A stretch of 64,000 nt of DNA from Streptomyces verrucosisporus (GTDB lineage: Bacteria > Actinomycetota > Actinomycetes > Streptomycetales > Streptomycetaceae). Under the pieces are notes generated by a model. It was given only the letters and a program-made list of their open reading frames with translations. It made no database searches and had not been told where the DNA came from. Below, one piece after another: positions 42,378 through 50,365 of the stretch. Where the stretch lies: the NCBI RefSeq assembly GCF_017114865.1, contig NZ_JADEYH010000002.1, forward strand, positions 372,001-436,000, written 5' to 3'. The stretch's first letter is position 1, and each line of letters opens with the position of its first letter. Position numbers and translations under genes: made by a program.

Positions 42378-43663
42378 CGGCCGGAGGCGCCGCTCCCGTC
42401 GCCGTCGTCGCCGTCCCCGCTGCCTGCCCCGCCCTCGCCGCGGCCGCCCGGCAGGAGGCTCGTGGCCAGCCGGCGGGACTCCGCCAGCAGGGGGCCCAGC
42501 ACCGACAGTCCCTCCGGGACGGCGGCCGCGTGCCGGGGGAGCTCGGCGCGGAGCCGGTCCTGTTCGACGCGGATCTCCCCGACGACCTCGCGCAGTTCGC
42601 GGCGGGCCGTCTCGGGGGCGTCGCCGGTGACCGTGCGCCCGTAGGCGTCCAGGGCGGCGGCCACCCGGTGCAGGAAGCCGGCGTACGGGCGGGTGACCTC
42701 GTGGCCGGGACGGGGCACGTCCTCGCCCTCGTCGGCCGCCTCCAGCAGGGTCCGGGTCAGGACGGTGAGGCGTTCGGCGACGTCCTCCAGGGTGGCCAGG
42801 GTCTCCTCGTACGCCGCCGTCAGCCGCGCGGCCTCGGCGCGGCGGCTCTCGGGGTTGAAGCGTGTGCTCTCGCGGCTCCAGCCGACCGCGGACTCCACGC
42901 CGCGGATCAGCCGGGGCAGCCGGCAGGCCCGGTCGTACCAGGCGCGGACGCGGTCGTGCTCCCAGGGCTCGTCCAGGCCGTCCGCGACCTCGGTCACGAT
43001 CTCCCGCGCCTCGCGGACGGCGGAGTCCACCGCCTCGCGCGCGCTGCGCAGATGGACGGGCGGCAGGAGCAGCGCGTTGACGCCGACGCCGACGGCGGTG
43101 CCCAGCAGGGCGGCCAGAACGCGGGAGACGGCCGAGTCGAGCGTGGCCTCGCCGGGGACGAGGGTGAACAGGGCGGCGGTGGATGCGTAGATGCCCTGGG
43201 CGCCGAAGCGCGGCCAGTTGCCCAGCAGGGTGGTGACGGGCAGGACGAGGATCATCACCAGCACCGGATGACCGAACGGGATGACCAGGGCCGCGGCGAG
43301 CACCGTGCCGAGGGTGATCGCCATCGTCTGCTGGAGCCCCTGCCACACCGAGCGGTAGACGGTGGCCTGGACCAGGACCACCGCCACCCAGGGCGCCATC
43401 AGGGCGAAGGCGTCGGGCAGCAGCCAGGCGGCGGCCAGCCAGGCCAGGACGGCGGCGAGCGCGGCCTTGAGGGACTGGACGACGGCGTCGCGCTCCCGGC
43501 CCGGCCCCTGCCCGGCTCGGCGCAGGGAGCGGGCGCCCCAGACGGCTTCGGCCCGCACCGCGCGTGCGGCGCGGGTCATGGGCGAGGGGCGGTCGGAACG
43601 CGTCGTGGCCCCGGACTGTGTGTGCACCATCGAGGTACGGGTTGCCGCGGGGGCGGCGGTCAT
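42365..43663 (-). CDS. FUSC-type aromatic acid exporter family membrane protein
   Basis: 432 residues. Six hydrophobic segments in the first half (SLKAALAAVLAWLAAAWLLP, APWVAVVLVQATVYRS, MAITLGTVLAAALVIPFG, VLVMILVLPVTTLLGNW, and two more) followed by RVLAALLGTAVGVGVNALLL and a long helical cytosolic half with repeated Glu/Arg. This is the layout of YqjA/AaeB/FUSC transporters. It ends in a Gly/Asp-rich tail. A MerR regulator ends 45 bp upstream in the same direction. ATG 43663; two further Met codons (MVHTQ, MTRAA) are possible starts. Confidence 0.82.
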   Translation of the reverse strand: MTAAPAATRTSMVHTQSGATTRSDRPSPMTRAARAVRAEAVWGARSLRRAGQGPGRERDAVVQSLKAALAAVLAWLAAAWLLPDAFALMAPWVAVVLVQATVYRSVWQGLQQTMAITLGTVLAAALVIPFGHPVLVMILVLPVTTLLGNWPRFGAQGIYASTAALFTLVPGEATLDSAVSRVLAALLGTAVGVGVNALLLPPVHLRSAREAVDSAVREAREIVTEVADGLDEPWEHDRVRAWYDRACRLPRLIRGVESAVGWSRESTRFNPESRRAEAARLTAAYEETLATLEDVAERLTVLTRTLLEAADEGEDVPRPGHEVTRPYAGFLHRVAAALDAYGRTVTGDAPETARRELREVVGEIRVEQDRLRAELPRHAAAVPEGLSVLGPLLAESRRLATSLLPGGRGEGGAGSGDGDDGDGSGASGRQGA

Positions 43664-43708
43664 ACATGGACTTCACGGGCATGGCGCGGTGGAGTGGCCG
43701 CGCGCCGG

Positions 43709-44629
43709 TCAGCCGCCGGGCCGGTCCCGCGGCCGGCCGTCCGGACCCGGACCCGGACCCGGACCCGGACCCGGGTCCGGCTCCGGCTCCGGATTCCCGC
43801 CGGGCCCGTCCGGCCGCGACCAGCTCTCCAGCTCCGCGCGGACACGGCGGTCCATGGCCAGCGCCAGTTCGACGTTGACCACCTGCTCGGCCAGCGGGCG
43901 CAGCCGGTCCATCACGTCCGACAGGCGCCGCAGGTCGTCGGGGGAGAGCTCACGGACGCCGGTGAACAGATGGGCGCGGACGAGGCCGGTGAACAGGTCG
44001 GCGACGGCGTCGGCGTGCTCGCGCACCACGCGCCCGGCCTCCAGCACGGACCCCAGCGGGATGCCCTCGCCCACCAGGGAGGTGGAGGCGTCGAGCAGGC
44101 GGCGGCTGACGTGGACGACCTCGTCGCCGTCGACGGCGACGTAGCCCAGGTCCAGTGCGGTGGCGAGGTTGTCGGAGGTGACCTCGTCGGGGAAGTGGGC
44201 GGCCAGGTCCTCGGGGGTGAGGCGGACGGGGGTCTCCTGCGACCAGGGGGAGACCAGCGTGCTCTCCAGGCCGAGCAGTTCGGCCGCGCCGCCCGCGTCC
44301 CGGCCCTTCTCGAAGGCGTCGATCAGGTCGGCGATCCCACCGAGGGTGTGGCCGCGGGCCAGCAGCGCGGAGATCGTCCGCAGCCGGTTGAGGTGGTGCT
44401 CGTTGTACCAGGCGATGCGGCCCTCGCGGCGCGGCGGCGGGAGGAGTCTGCGCTCGCGGTAGAACCGCAGGGTGCGCACGGTGATGCCGGCGGCCCTGGC
44501 GAGTTCGGCCGTGCGGTACTCGGCGGGCGGGTCCGTGCCGTCGTCCCCCGGCCCGGTCCGCGTGTGCGCCGCGCCGTCCGCCCGTCCGCCGTCCGCCCGT
44601 CCGCCGTCCGCCGATGTTCTGTGCGCCAC
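43709..44629 (-). CDS. MerR-family transcriptional regulator
   Basis: 306 residues. The winged helix spans about 37-105 (YRTAELARAAGITVRTLRFY and HHLNRLRTISALLARGHTLG). The rest is a helical sensor domain with no cysteine motif or known ligand site. N- and C-termini are simple repeats: GGRADGGRADG at the start and a (PG)n run before RPRDRPGG at the end, both coded by tandem DNA repeats. GTG 44629. It likely controls the FUSC gene behind it and may act on the divergent monooxygenase operon. Confidence 0.82.
   Translation of the reverse strand: MAHRTSADGGRADGGRADGAAHTRTGPGDDGTDPPAEYRTAELARAAGITVRTLRFYRERRLLPPPRREGRIAWYNEHHLNRLRTISALLARGHTLGGIADLIDAFEKGRDAGGAAELLGLESTLVSPWSQETPVRLTPEDLAAHFPDEVTSDNLATALDLGYVAVDGDEVVHVSRRLLDASTSLVGEGIPLGSVLEAGRVVREHADAVADLFTGLVRAHLFTGVRELSPDDLRRLSDVMDRLRPLAEQVVNVELALAMDRRVRAELESWSRPDGPGGNPEPEPDPGPGPGPGPGPDGRPRDRPGG
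43741..43792. repeat. Hexanucleotide tandem repeat in the MerR C-terminus
   Basis: About five copies of CGGACC in a row, running into degenerate CCGGCT units. Codes for the (Pro-Gly)n run; length is likely to vary between strains. Confidence 0.7.
44577..44613. repeat. 15-bp tandem repeat at the MerR N-terminus
   Basis: GTCCGCCCGTCCGCC occurs twice in tandem (44577-44591, 44592-44606) plus a half copy. It encodes the GGRAD repeats just after the start codon. Confidence 0.65.
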
Positions 44630-44709
44630 ACCGAGAGCCTATGCGGCGCCGGCGGCCGGACGCCCGGGCCAGGGGTGCAACCGGCGGTAACTTTCCCTCG
44701 CCGCACCCC

Positions 44710-44721
44710 TACCCATGGGTA
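44710..44721. promoter_or_regulatory. 12-bp perfect palindrome upstream of the monooxygenase operon
   Basis: TACCCATGGGTA, 103 bp before the monooxygenase start and 81 bp from the MerR start. Possible operator for the divergent pair. Confidence 0.45.
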
Positions 44722-44743
44722 CGTTCCTCCTCTACTCTCCAAC

Positions 44744-44765
44744 CATGCCAGCGATCACTGGCATG
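44744..44765. promoter_or_regulatory. 8+6+8 inverted repeat upstream of the monooxygenase operon
   Basis: CATGCCAG-CGATCA-CTGGCATG, perfect arms, ending 58 bp before the monooxygenase ATG. The size and position suit a dimeric repressor or activator. Which protein binds is unknown. Confidence 0.6.
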
Positions 44766-44823
44766 TTTCATGGGCGAGGCCACACAGGACAGCAGGCAGG
44801 ACACACCGGAGTCGGGAGGCGGC

Positions 44824-46344
44824 ATGGCCGGACACGAACACGTACGGGTGGCGGTGATCGGGTCGGGATTCGGCGGCCTGGGCGCCGCCGTACGACTGCG
44901 CCGCGCGGGCATCACGGACTTCGCCGTACTGGAGCGCCGCGACTCCGTGGGCGGCACCTGGCGCGACAACAGCTACCCCGGGTGCGCCTGCGACGTGCCC
45001 TCCCACCTCTACTCCTTCTCGTTCGCGCCCAACCCCGACTGGCCGCGGAACTTCTCCGGGCAGGAGCACATCCGCGCCTATCTGGAGAAGGTCGCCGACA
45101 CCTTCGGGCTGCGCCCCCACATCCGCTTCAACTCCGAGGTGCTGAGCGCCCGCTGGGACACCGAGGCGCTGCACTGGCAGATCGAGACCGCCCGCGGCAC
45201 CCTGACCGCCGACATGCTCGTCTCGGCCACCGGCCCGCTCTCCGATCCCAAGATCCCCGACATCCCCGGCCTGGACGGCTTCACCGGCAAGGTCTTCCAC
45301 TCCGCCCAGTGGGACCACGACTACGACCTGCGCGGCAAGCGTGTCGCCATGATCGGCACCGGCGCCTCCGCCATCCAGATCGTCCCCTCGATCCAGCCGC
45401 TGGTGGACGGACTCACCCTCTTCCAGCGCACCCCGCCGTGGGTCATGCCGCGCATGGACCGGGAGATCACCCGAGCCGAGCGCTGGCTGCACGCCAAGGT
45501 GCCCCCCACGCGCGCGCTGCGCCGCCGGATGCTCTGGCTGATCAGGGAGTTCCAGGTCGGCGCCTTCACCAAGCACCCCGCACAGCTCGGTCTGGTGGAG
45601 AAGCTCGCCAGACACCACATGACCAAGGCCGTCAAGGACCCGGTACTGCGGGCCAAGCTGACCCCCGACTACCGCATCGGCTGCAAGCGCATCCTGCTGT
45701 CCAACACCTACTACCCGGCCCTCGTCCAGCCCAACGTGGACGTGGTCGCCTCCGGTCTGAAGGAGGTGCGCGGCAACACCCTGGTGGCCGCGGACGGCAC
45801 CGAGACCGAGGTGGACGCGGTGGTCTTCGGCACCGGATTCCACGTCACCGACATGCCGGTCGCCCGGCGGATCACCGGCGCGGGGGGCATCACGCTGGCC
45901 GAGTCCTGGAAGGACGGCGCGGAGGCGCTGCGCGGCTCCACTGCCACGGGCTTCCCCAACTTCATGACCGTCATCGGGCCCAACACCGGCCTCGGCAACA
46001 GCTCGATGATCCTCATGATCGAGGCGCAGCTGAACTACATGGTGGACTACCTCGGGCAGCTGGAGGCGCTCACCGCCGGATCGGCCGGCCGGGCCGCGCT
46101 GGACGCCCGCCCCGAGGCGGTGCGCTCGTGGACCGACCACGTCCAGCGGCGGATGGCGCGCACCGTGTGGAACACCGGCGGCTGCGACAGCTGGTACCTG
46201 GACGCCAACGGCCGCAACACCACCGTGTGGCCGGGCACGACCGGCGAGTTCAGGAAGGTGACCAGGCACGTGGACCTGGCCGAGTACGAGGTGCTGCGGG
46301 CCCCGGCCCGCGCCGGACAGCGGAAGGCGGAGGCGACCCGATGA
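44824..46344 (+). CDS. Baeyer-Villiger-type flavin monooxygenase
   Basis: 506 residues. FAD site AVIGSGFGGLGAAVRL (about residues 9-24); the BVMO fingerprint F-x-G-x3-H-x3-W is exact in FTGKVFHSAQW (about 153-163); NADPH site RVAMIGTGASAIQIVP. IGPNTGLGNSSMILMIEAQ and the Trp-rich end are also family blocks. Inserts oxygen next to a ketone to give an ester or lactone. ATG 44824 with GGGAGGC upstream. The hydrolase and SDR genes that follow overlap it, giving a pathway alcohol to ketone to ester to acid; similar to mymA-lipR-Rv3085 of M. tuberculosis. Confidence 0.9.
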   Translation: MAGHEHVRVAVIGSGFGGLGAAVRLRRAGITDFAVLERRDSVGGTWRDNSYPGCACDVPSHLYSFSFAPNPDWPRNFSGQEHIRAYLEKVADTFGLRPHIRFNSEVLSARWDTEALHWQIETARGTLTADMLVSATGPLSDPKIPDIPGLDGFTGKVFHSAQWDHDYDLRGKRVAMIGTGASAIQIVPSIQPLVDGLTLFQRTPPWVMPRMDREITRAERWLHAKVPPTRALRRRMLWLIREFQVGAFTKHPAQLGLVEKLARHHMTKAVKDPVLRAKLTPDYRIGCKRILLSNTYYPALVQPNVDVVASGLKEVRGNTLVAADGTETEVDAVVFGTGFHVTDMPVARRITGAGGITLAESWKDGAEALRGSTATGFPNFMTVIGPNTGLGNSSMILMIEAQLNYMVDYLGQLEALTAGSAGRAALDARPEAVRSWTDHVQRRMARTVWNTGGCDSWYLDANGRNTTVWPGTTGEFRKVTRHVDLAEYEVLRAPARAGQRKAEATR

Positions 46345-47309
46345 GCCGTGGACCCAGAGCGACGGACGGGCCGTACGCCCCGCCCGCCCCCAGCCGCGAG
46401 CTGACCGTGACATCCGCCGACGGCTCCCGGCTGCACGTCGAGGAGCACGGCCGCGAGGACGGGCCGACGGTCGTCCTGGTGCACGGCTGGACCTGCTCGA
46501 CGGCCTTCTGGGGCCCCGTGGTCCGGCGGCTGGCCGACGGCCACCGGGTGTTCGTCTACGACCAGCGAGGCCACGGCCGCTCCCCGGCCGTCGGCCCCGG
46601 CGGCTACAGCACCGAAGCCCTCGCCGACGACCTGTGCGCCGTCCTGGACGCGGCCGGATCCCGGGCGGTCGTCGCCGGGCACTCCATGGGCGGCATGACG
46701 GTCATGGCCGCCGCCGGGCGCCCGCAGATACGCGAGCGCGTCGCCGCCGCGCTGCTGTGCAACACCGGCAGCTCCCGGCTGCTGGACGAGTCCACCGTCG
46801 CGCCGCTGCGAGCGGGGAAGCTGCGCCACCGGATCCAGAAGGCCGTCCTCGGATCCAGCCTGCCGCTGGGCCCGGTCACGCCGCTGGGCATGCGCGTCCT
46901 GCGGTACGCCACGATGGGGCCCGGCGCGACGAAGGAGCAGATGCGGGCGTGCGCCCGCATCGTCCACGCCTGCCCGCGCACCGTACGCGCCTCCTGGGCC
47001 CGGAAGGTCCTGGCCGTGCTGGACCTGGACGCCAACCTCGCCGCCCTGGACCTGCCCGTCGGCATCATCACCGGCCAGAAGGACCGGCTCACCCCGCCGG
47101 TGCTCTCCCGCCGTATCGCCGAGGCGCTGCCGAACTGCACAGGCCTGACCGAGCTGTCCGGCCTGGGGCACATGACGCCCCTGGAGGACCCCGGAGCCGT
47201 CGCCGGCGCGGTGGCCGCGCTGGTGCGCGACCACCTGGCGGACACGGCGCACGACTCAGGGCGGAACACACCGCCGGCCGAGGTGCCGGCCGGGAAGGAG
47301 AGCGCGTAA
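46341..47309 (+). CDS. Alpha/beta-fold hydrolase
   Basis: 322 residues. VVLVHGWTCSTAFWGPVV forms the oxyanion loop; AGHSMGGM holds the nucleophile Ser (about residue 114); GIITGQKDRLTPP contributes the Asp and SGLGHMTPLEDP the His. No signal peptide. ATG overlaps the monooxygenase stop, so it probably splits the ester made by that enzyme. The family is sure; the substrate is inferred from context. Confidence 0.88.
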   Translation: MSRGPRATDGPYAPPAPSRELTVTSADGSRLHVEEHGREDGPTVVLVHGWTCSTAFWGPVVRRLADGHRVFVYDQRGHGRSPAVGPGGYSTEALADDLCAVLDAAGSRAVVAGHSMGGMTVMAAAGRPQIRERVAAALLCNTGSSRLLDESTVAPLRAGKLRHRIQKAVLGSSLPLGPVTPLGMRVLRYATMGPGATKEQMRACARIVHACPRTVRASWARKVLAVLDLDANLAALDLPVGIITGQKDRLTPPVLSRRIAEALPNCTGLTELSGLGHMTPLEDPGAVAGAVAALVRDHLADTAHDSGRNTPPAEVPAGKESA

Positions 47310-48193
47310 TGGCACGCAGGGACCTCCAGGGCCAGGTGGCGGTGGTGACGGGCGCGGCCCGGGGCGTGGGCGAACTCCTCGCCCGCAGGCTGGCCGCGCG
47401 CGGCGCACGGCTCGCGCTGGTCGGGCTGGAGCCGGACGAGCTGAGGAAGGTCGGCGAGACGCTGCCCACGGACTCCGCGCACTGGCACGCCGACGTCACC
47501 GACCACGAGGCCATGTCCCGGGTGGCCCGCGAGGTGCGCGAGCGCTTCGGCGCGGTCGACGTCGTCGTCGCCAACGCGGGCGTCGCCACCGGCGGCCCCT
47601 TCACCGACTCCGACGAGACCGCCTGGCGCCGGGTCATCGAGGTCAACCTGCTGGGCAGCGCCACCACCGCCCGCGCCTTCCTGCCCGCCCTGATCGAGTC
47701 GCGCGGCTACCTGCTCCAGATCGCCTCGCTCGCCGCGCTCACCCCGGCCCCGATGATGACGGCGTACTGCACCTCCAAGTCGGGTGTGGAGGCCTTCGCC
47801 CACAGCCTGCGCGCGGAGGTCGGCCACCAGGGCGTGCGCGTCGGCGTCGGCTACCTGAGCTGGACCGACACCGACATGGTGCGCGGCGCCGACCAGGACG
47901 AGGTGCTGCGCGAGCTGCGCGGCCGGCTGCCCTGGCCGACCAGCAGGACCTACCCGCCGGGCCCGGCGGTGGACCGGATCGTCGCGGGCATCGAGCGGCG
48001 CTCGTTCCACGTCTACGGGCAGTGGTGGCTGCGCGGCATGCAGTCGGTCCGCGGCTACCTGCCGGGGATCATCGGCCGGGTCGGCCAGCGCGAGATGAGG
48101 CACTTCGCGCCCCGCCTGGCCGCCTCCGGCGGCCCCCGCGGCCTGGTCGGCGCGGGCGGCGCGGCGGACGAGAAGGAACGCACGGAGGGCTGA
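47309..48193 (+). CDS. Short-chain dehydrogenase/reductase
   Basis: 294 residues. Cofactor motif VVTGAARGVGELLARRLA (TGxxxGxG, about 14-20), NAGVA strand (about 90), and catalytic Ser in LLQIASLAAL with YCTSK (Tyr-x3-Lys). The C-terminal extension (VYGQWWLRGMQSVRGYLP) may contact membranes or a lipid. It begins within the stop of the hydrolase gene (TAATG). Probably makes or reduces the ketone for the monooxygenase. Confidence 0.88.
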   Translation: MARRDLQGQVAVVTGAARGVGELLARRLAARGARLALVGLEPDELRKVGETLPTDSAHWHADVTDHEAMSRVAREVRERFGAVDVVVANAGVATGGPFTDSDETAWRRVIEVNLLGSATTARAFLPALIESRGYLLQIASLAALTPAPMMTAYCTSKSGVEAFAHSLRAEVGHQGVRVGVGYLSWTDTDMVRGADQDEVLRELRGRLPWPTSRTYPPGPAVDRIVAGIERRSFHVYGQWWLRGMQSVRGYLPGIIGRVGQREMRHFAPRLAASGGPRGLVGAGGAADEKERTEG

Positions 48194-48210
48194 ACGGGCA
48201 CTCCCCGTCC

Positions 48211-48249
48211 GGGGCCCGGCGCGGTGGCGCGGTCACCGCGCCGGGCCCC
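48211..48249. terminator. 16-bp hairpin between convergent SDR and XRE genes
   Basis: GGGGCCCGGCGCGGTG pairs with CACCGCGCCGGGCCCC around a 7-base loop. It starts 18 bp after the SDR stop and 4 bp from the XRE gene's stop, so it can work on both strands. Confidence 0.75.
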
Positions 48250-48252
48250 GCC

Positions 48253-49134
48253 TCACGTACCCGCCGGGCCCCCGGCGTCACGGCCGTCCTCGTGCGCGCC
48301 GAACACGTGCAGCACCAGACCGGTCTCGCCGGGGGCGGCCGGCACGTGCAGGGTCTCGTAGTCCAGGGTGAGCAGCCCGGCAGTCGGATGCCGCAGCCGT
48401 TTGCGCCCCGCCGTGCACATCACGACCTCCCCGGTGGCCCAGATCCGCCGGAACTCGCAGCTGCGTGCGGACAGTTCGGCGAGGAGCGCGGCGAGCTCCC
48501 GGTCCTCGGGCCAGCGTCCCGTGGCGACCCGCAACTGGCCCACGGCCTCCACCGCCCTGTCCTCCCAGTCGGGGAAGACGGCCCGGGAGGAGGCGGGCTC
48601 CAGGAAGAGGTAACGGGCCTGGTTCCGCTCGCTGCGGCCGGGGCCGCCCAGACCGCCGATCAGTTCGGCGCCCGGCTCGTTCCACGCCACCACGTCGGTG
48701 CGGTGGTTCGTCACGAAGGCCGGCAGATGGGCCATTGAGTCCAGGATCCGCCGCAGCAGGGGGCTGACCCGGGCACGGGGCGCGGGCCCGTGCCGGCCCG
48801 CGGCCAGGGTGTCGAGGTGCCTGCGCTCCGCCGCGTCGAGGCCGAGCGCCCCGGCGAGCGCGCCGAGCACCTCGGGTGAGGGCTGGGTGGCCCGGCCCTG
48901 TTCGAGGCGTACGTAGTAGTCCACGCTGATCCCGGCGAGCTGGGCCAGCTCCTCGCGGCGCAGCCCGCGCACCCGCCGCCGGCGGCCGCCGGGGAGGCCG
49001 ACCTGCTCCGGTGCGACGCGTTCCCGGCGGGCGCGGAGGAAGGCGCCGAGCGCCCGCCGGGTGTCGCCGATCCCGCCGGTGCCTCCGGCCCTGTCGGCCC
49101 TGCCTGCCCCGTCGATGAGGTTTCCGCCGTCCAT
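48253..49134 (-). CDS. XRE-family regulator with MmyB-like ligand domain
   Basis: 293 residues. Helix-turn-helix at about 40-100 (RRRRVRGLRREELAQLAGIS, VDYYVRLEQGRATQPSPEVL) followed by the MmyB-like domain: MAHLPAFVTNHRTDVVAWNE, ARYLFLEPASSRAVFPDWED and a C-terminal beta part LTLDYETLHVPAAPGE. Members repress a divergent oxidoreductase and may bind fatty acids or a flavin substrate. Here the divergent gene is a quinone reductase 97 bp away. ATG 49134. Confidence 0.87.
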   Translation of the reverse strand: MDGGNLIDGAGRADRAGGTGGIGDTRRALGAFLRARRERVAPEQVGLPGGRRRRVRGLRREELAQLAGISVDYYVRLEQGRATQPSPEVLGALAGALGLDAAERRHLDTLAAGRHGPAPRARVSPLLRRILDSMAHLPAFVTNHRTDVVAWNEPGAELIGGLGGPGRSERNQARYLFLEPASSRAVFPDWEDRAVEAVGQLRVATGRWPEDRELAALLAELSARSCEFRRIWATGEVVMCTAGRKRLRHPTAGLLTLDYETLHVPAAPGETGLVLHVFGAHEDGRDAGGPAGT

Positions 49135-49231
49135 GCGCCCAGTATGGGTGGCCCTCGCGGTACCAGGACCGCCGTTCCACCGGTCGAAGCGGGTACTGGC
49201 TGCCCGGACGCGCCCGGGGGAGTGTGGCGGC

Positions 49232-50026
49232 ATGACCGAAGCCGTACCGCAGCAGCGCAAGAAGATCCTCATCGTCAGCGCCCATCCCGAGCCCCGTTCC
49301 CTCACCGCCTCCCTGACCGCCTTCGCGGCCGGACACCTGCGTGCGGCGGGGCACGAGGTGCGGATCTCCGACCTCCACGCGATGAAGTGGAGGGCGGCGG
49401 TGGACGCCGACGACTTCCCCGGCCACCCCGCCGACCGGCGGCTGGACCTGCTGGCCGCCGCGGAGGACGCCGCCCGGACGGGGCGGCTGTCCCCCGACAT
49501 CGCCGCCGAGCAGGAGGAGGTGCGCCGGTCGGACGCCGTGGTCCTGCAGTTCCCGCTGTGGTGGTTCTCGGTGCCCGCGATCCTGAAGGGCTGGATGGAC
49601 CGGGTGTTCGCCCGCGGGTTCGCCCACGGCCCCGGGCTCCCCCCGCCCTACAGCGAGGGCGCCCTGGCGGGACGGCGGGCGCTGATGTCGGTGACGGCCG
49701 GCGCCCCGGAGTCGTCCTTCTCCGACCGCGGCGTCCACGGGCGGCTGACGGATCTCCTCCACCCGTTCCAGCACGGCCTGTTCTGGTTCACCGGCATGGC
49801 GCCGCTCGAACCGTTCGCGGTGTACGACGCGAACGTCCTGTCCCGGGAGCGGTTCGAGGCGGCGAAGCGGGAGTACGGGCGGCGGCTCGACCGGCTCTTC
49901 ACGGACGAGCCGGTCCCGTACCGGTCGCTGACCGGCGGCGACTACGACCACGGCATGCGGCTGCTGCCGGGCGTGGAGGCGCCGGGGACGAGCGGCCTGG
50001 ACCTGCACGTCCGCCCGCGCGGCTGA
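49232..50026 (+). CDS. NAD(P)H quinone oxidoreductase, flavodoxin-like fold
   Basis: 264 residues. KKILIVSAHPEPRSLTASLT is the flavin-phosphate loop of the DT-diaphorase/MdaB group; RRSDAVVLQFPLWWFSVPAI and LKGWMDRVFARGFAH (about 108-135) are the flavin-ring and substrate blocks; VTAGAPESSFSDRGVHG follows. Reduces quinones or similar electrophiles by two electrons. ATG 49232. Divergent from the XRE regulator that is its likely repressor. Confidence 0.88.
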   Translation: MTEAVPQQRKKILIVSAHPEPRSLTASLTAFAAGHLRAAGHEVRISDLHAMKWRAAVDADDFPGHPADRRLDLLAAAEDAARTGRLSPDIAAEQEEVRRSDAVVLQFPLWWFSVPAILKGWMDRVFARGFAHGPGLPPPYSEGALAGRRALMSVTAGAPESSFSDRGVHGRLTDLLHPFQHGLFWFTGMAPLEPFAVYDANVLSRERFEAAKREYGRRLDRLFTDEPVPYRSLTGGDYDHGMRLLPGVEAPGTSGLDLHVRPRG

Positions 50027-50050
50027 GCCGCCCGGCCGAGCCGCCCGGCG

Positions 50051-50287
50051 CTACGCGCCCGGCCCGTCCTCCCCGCCGCGCTCCGCGCGGCCGTCCGGAG
50101 CCGGCTGCCAGGCGTCCTGTTCGCGGTCGCGGCCCGTGCGCCACGGGGGAGGGGCGCCGCCCTCGCGGGAGGCGCCCCGGGCGGCCCGGCGCCCGCCCCC
50201 GCGCTCCCCGGTCTCCCGGGCCTCCGCTGCCCCCTGGGCCTCCCGGGTCCTCCCGGAGTCGTCCGAGTGCTTGTCCGGCTTGCCCAT
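50051..50287 (-). CDS. Small hydrophilic Streptomyces protein of unknown function
   Basis: 78 residues, starting GKPDKHSDDSGRTREAQGA and rich in Arg, Gly, Glu and Ala; predicted disordered. ATG 50287 with GGGAGCA upstream. It lies in the same direction as the tricorn gene, whose stop is 79 bp upstream. No cysteines, no hydrophobic segment. The N-terminus looks like a small family recalled from Streptomyces, but evidence is thin. Confidence 0.5.
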   Translation of the reverse strand: MGKPDKHSDDSGRTREAQGAAEARETGERGGGRRAARGASREGGAPPPWRTGRDREQDAWQPAPDGRAERGGEDGPGA

Positions 50288-50365
50288 ACGTGCTCCCGGA
50301 ACTCGTCGGAACGGTCGGTCACCACCAGGCTTGCACGCCCGCGCGGACCCCGCACACCGGGCGGA

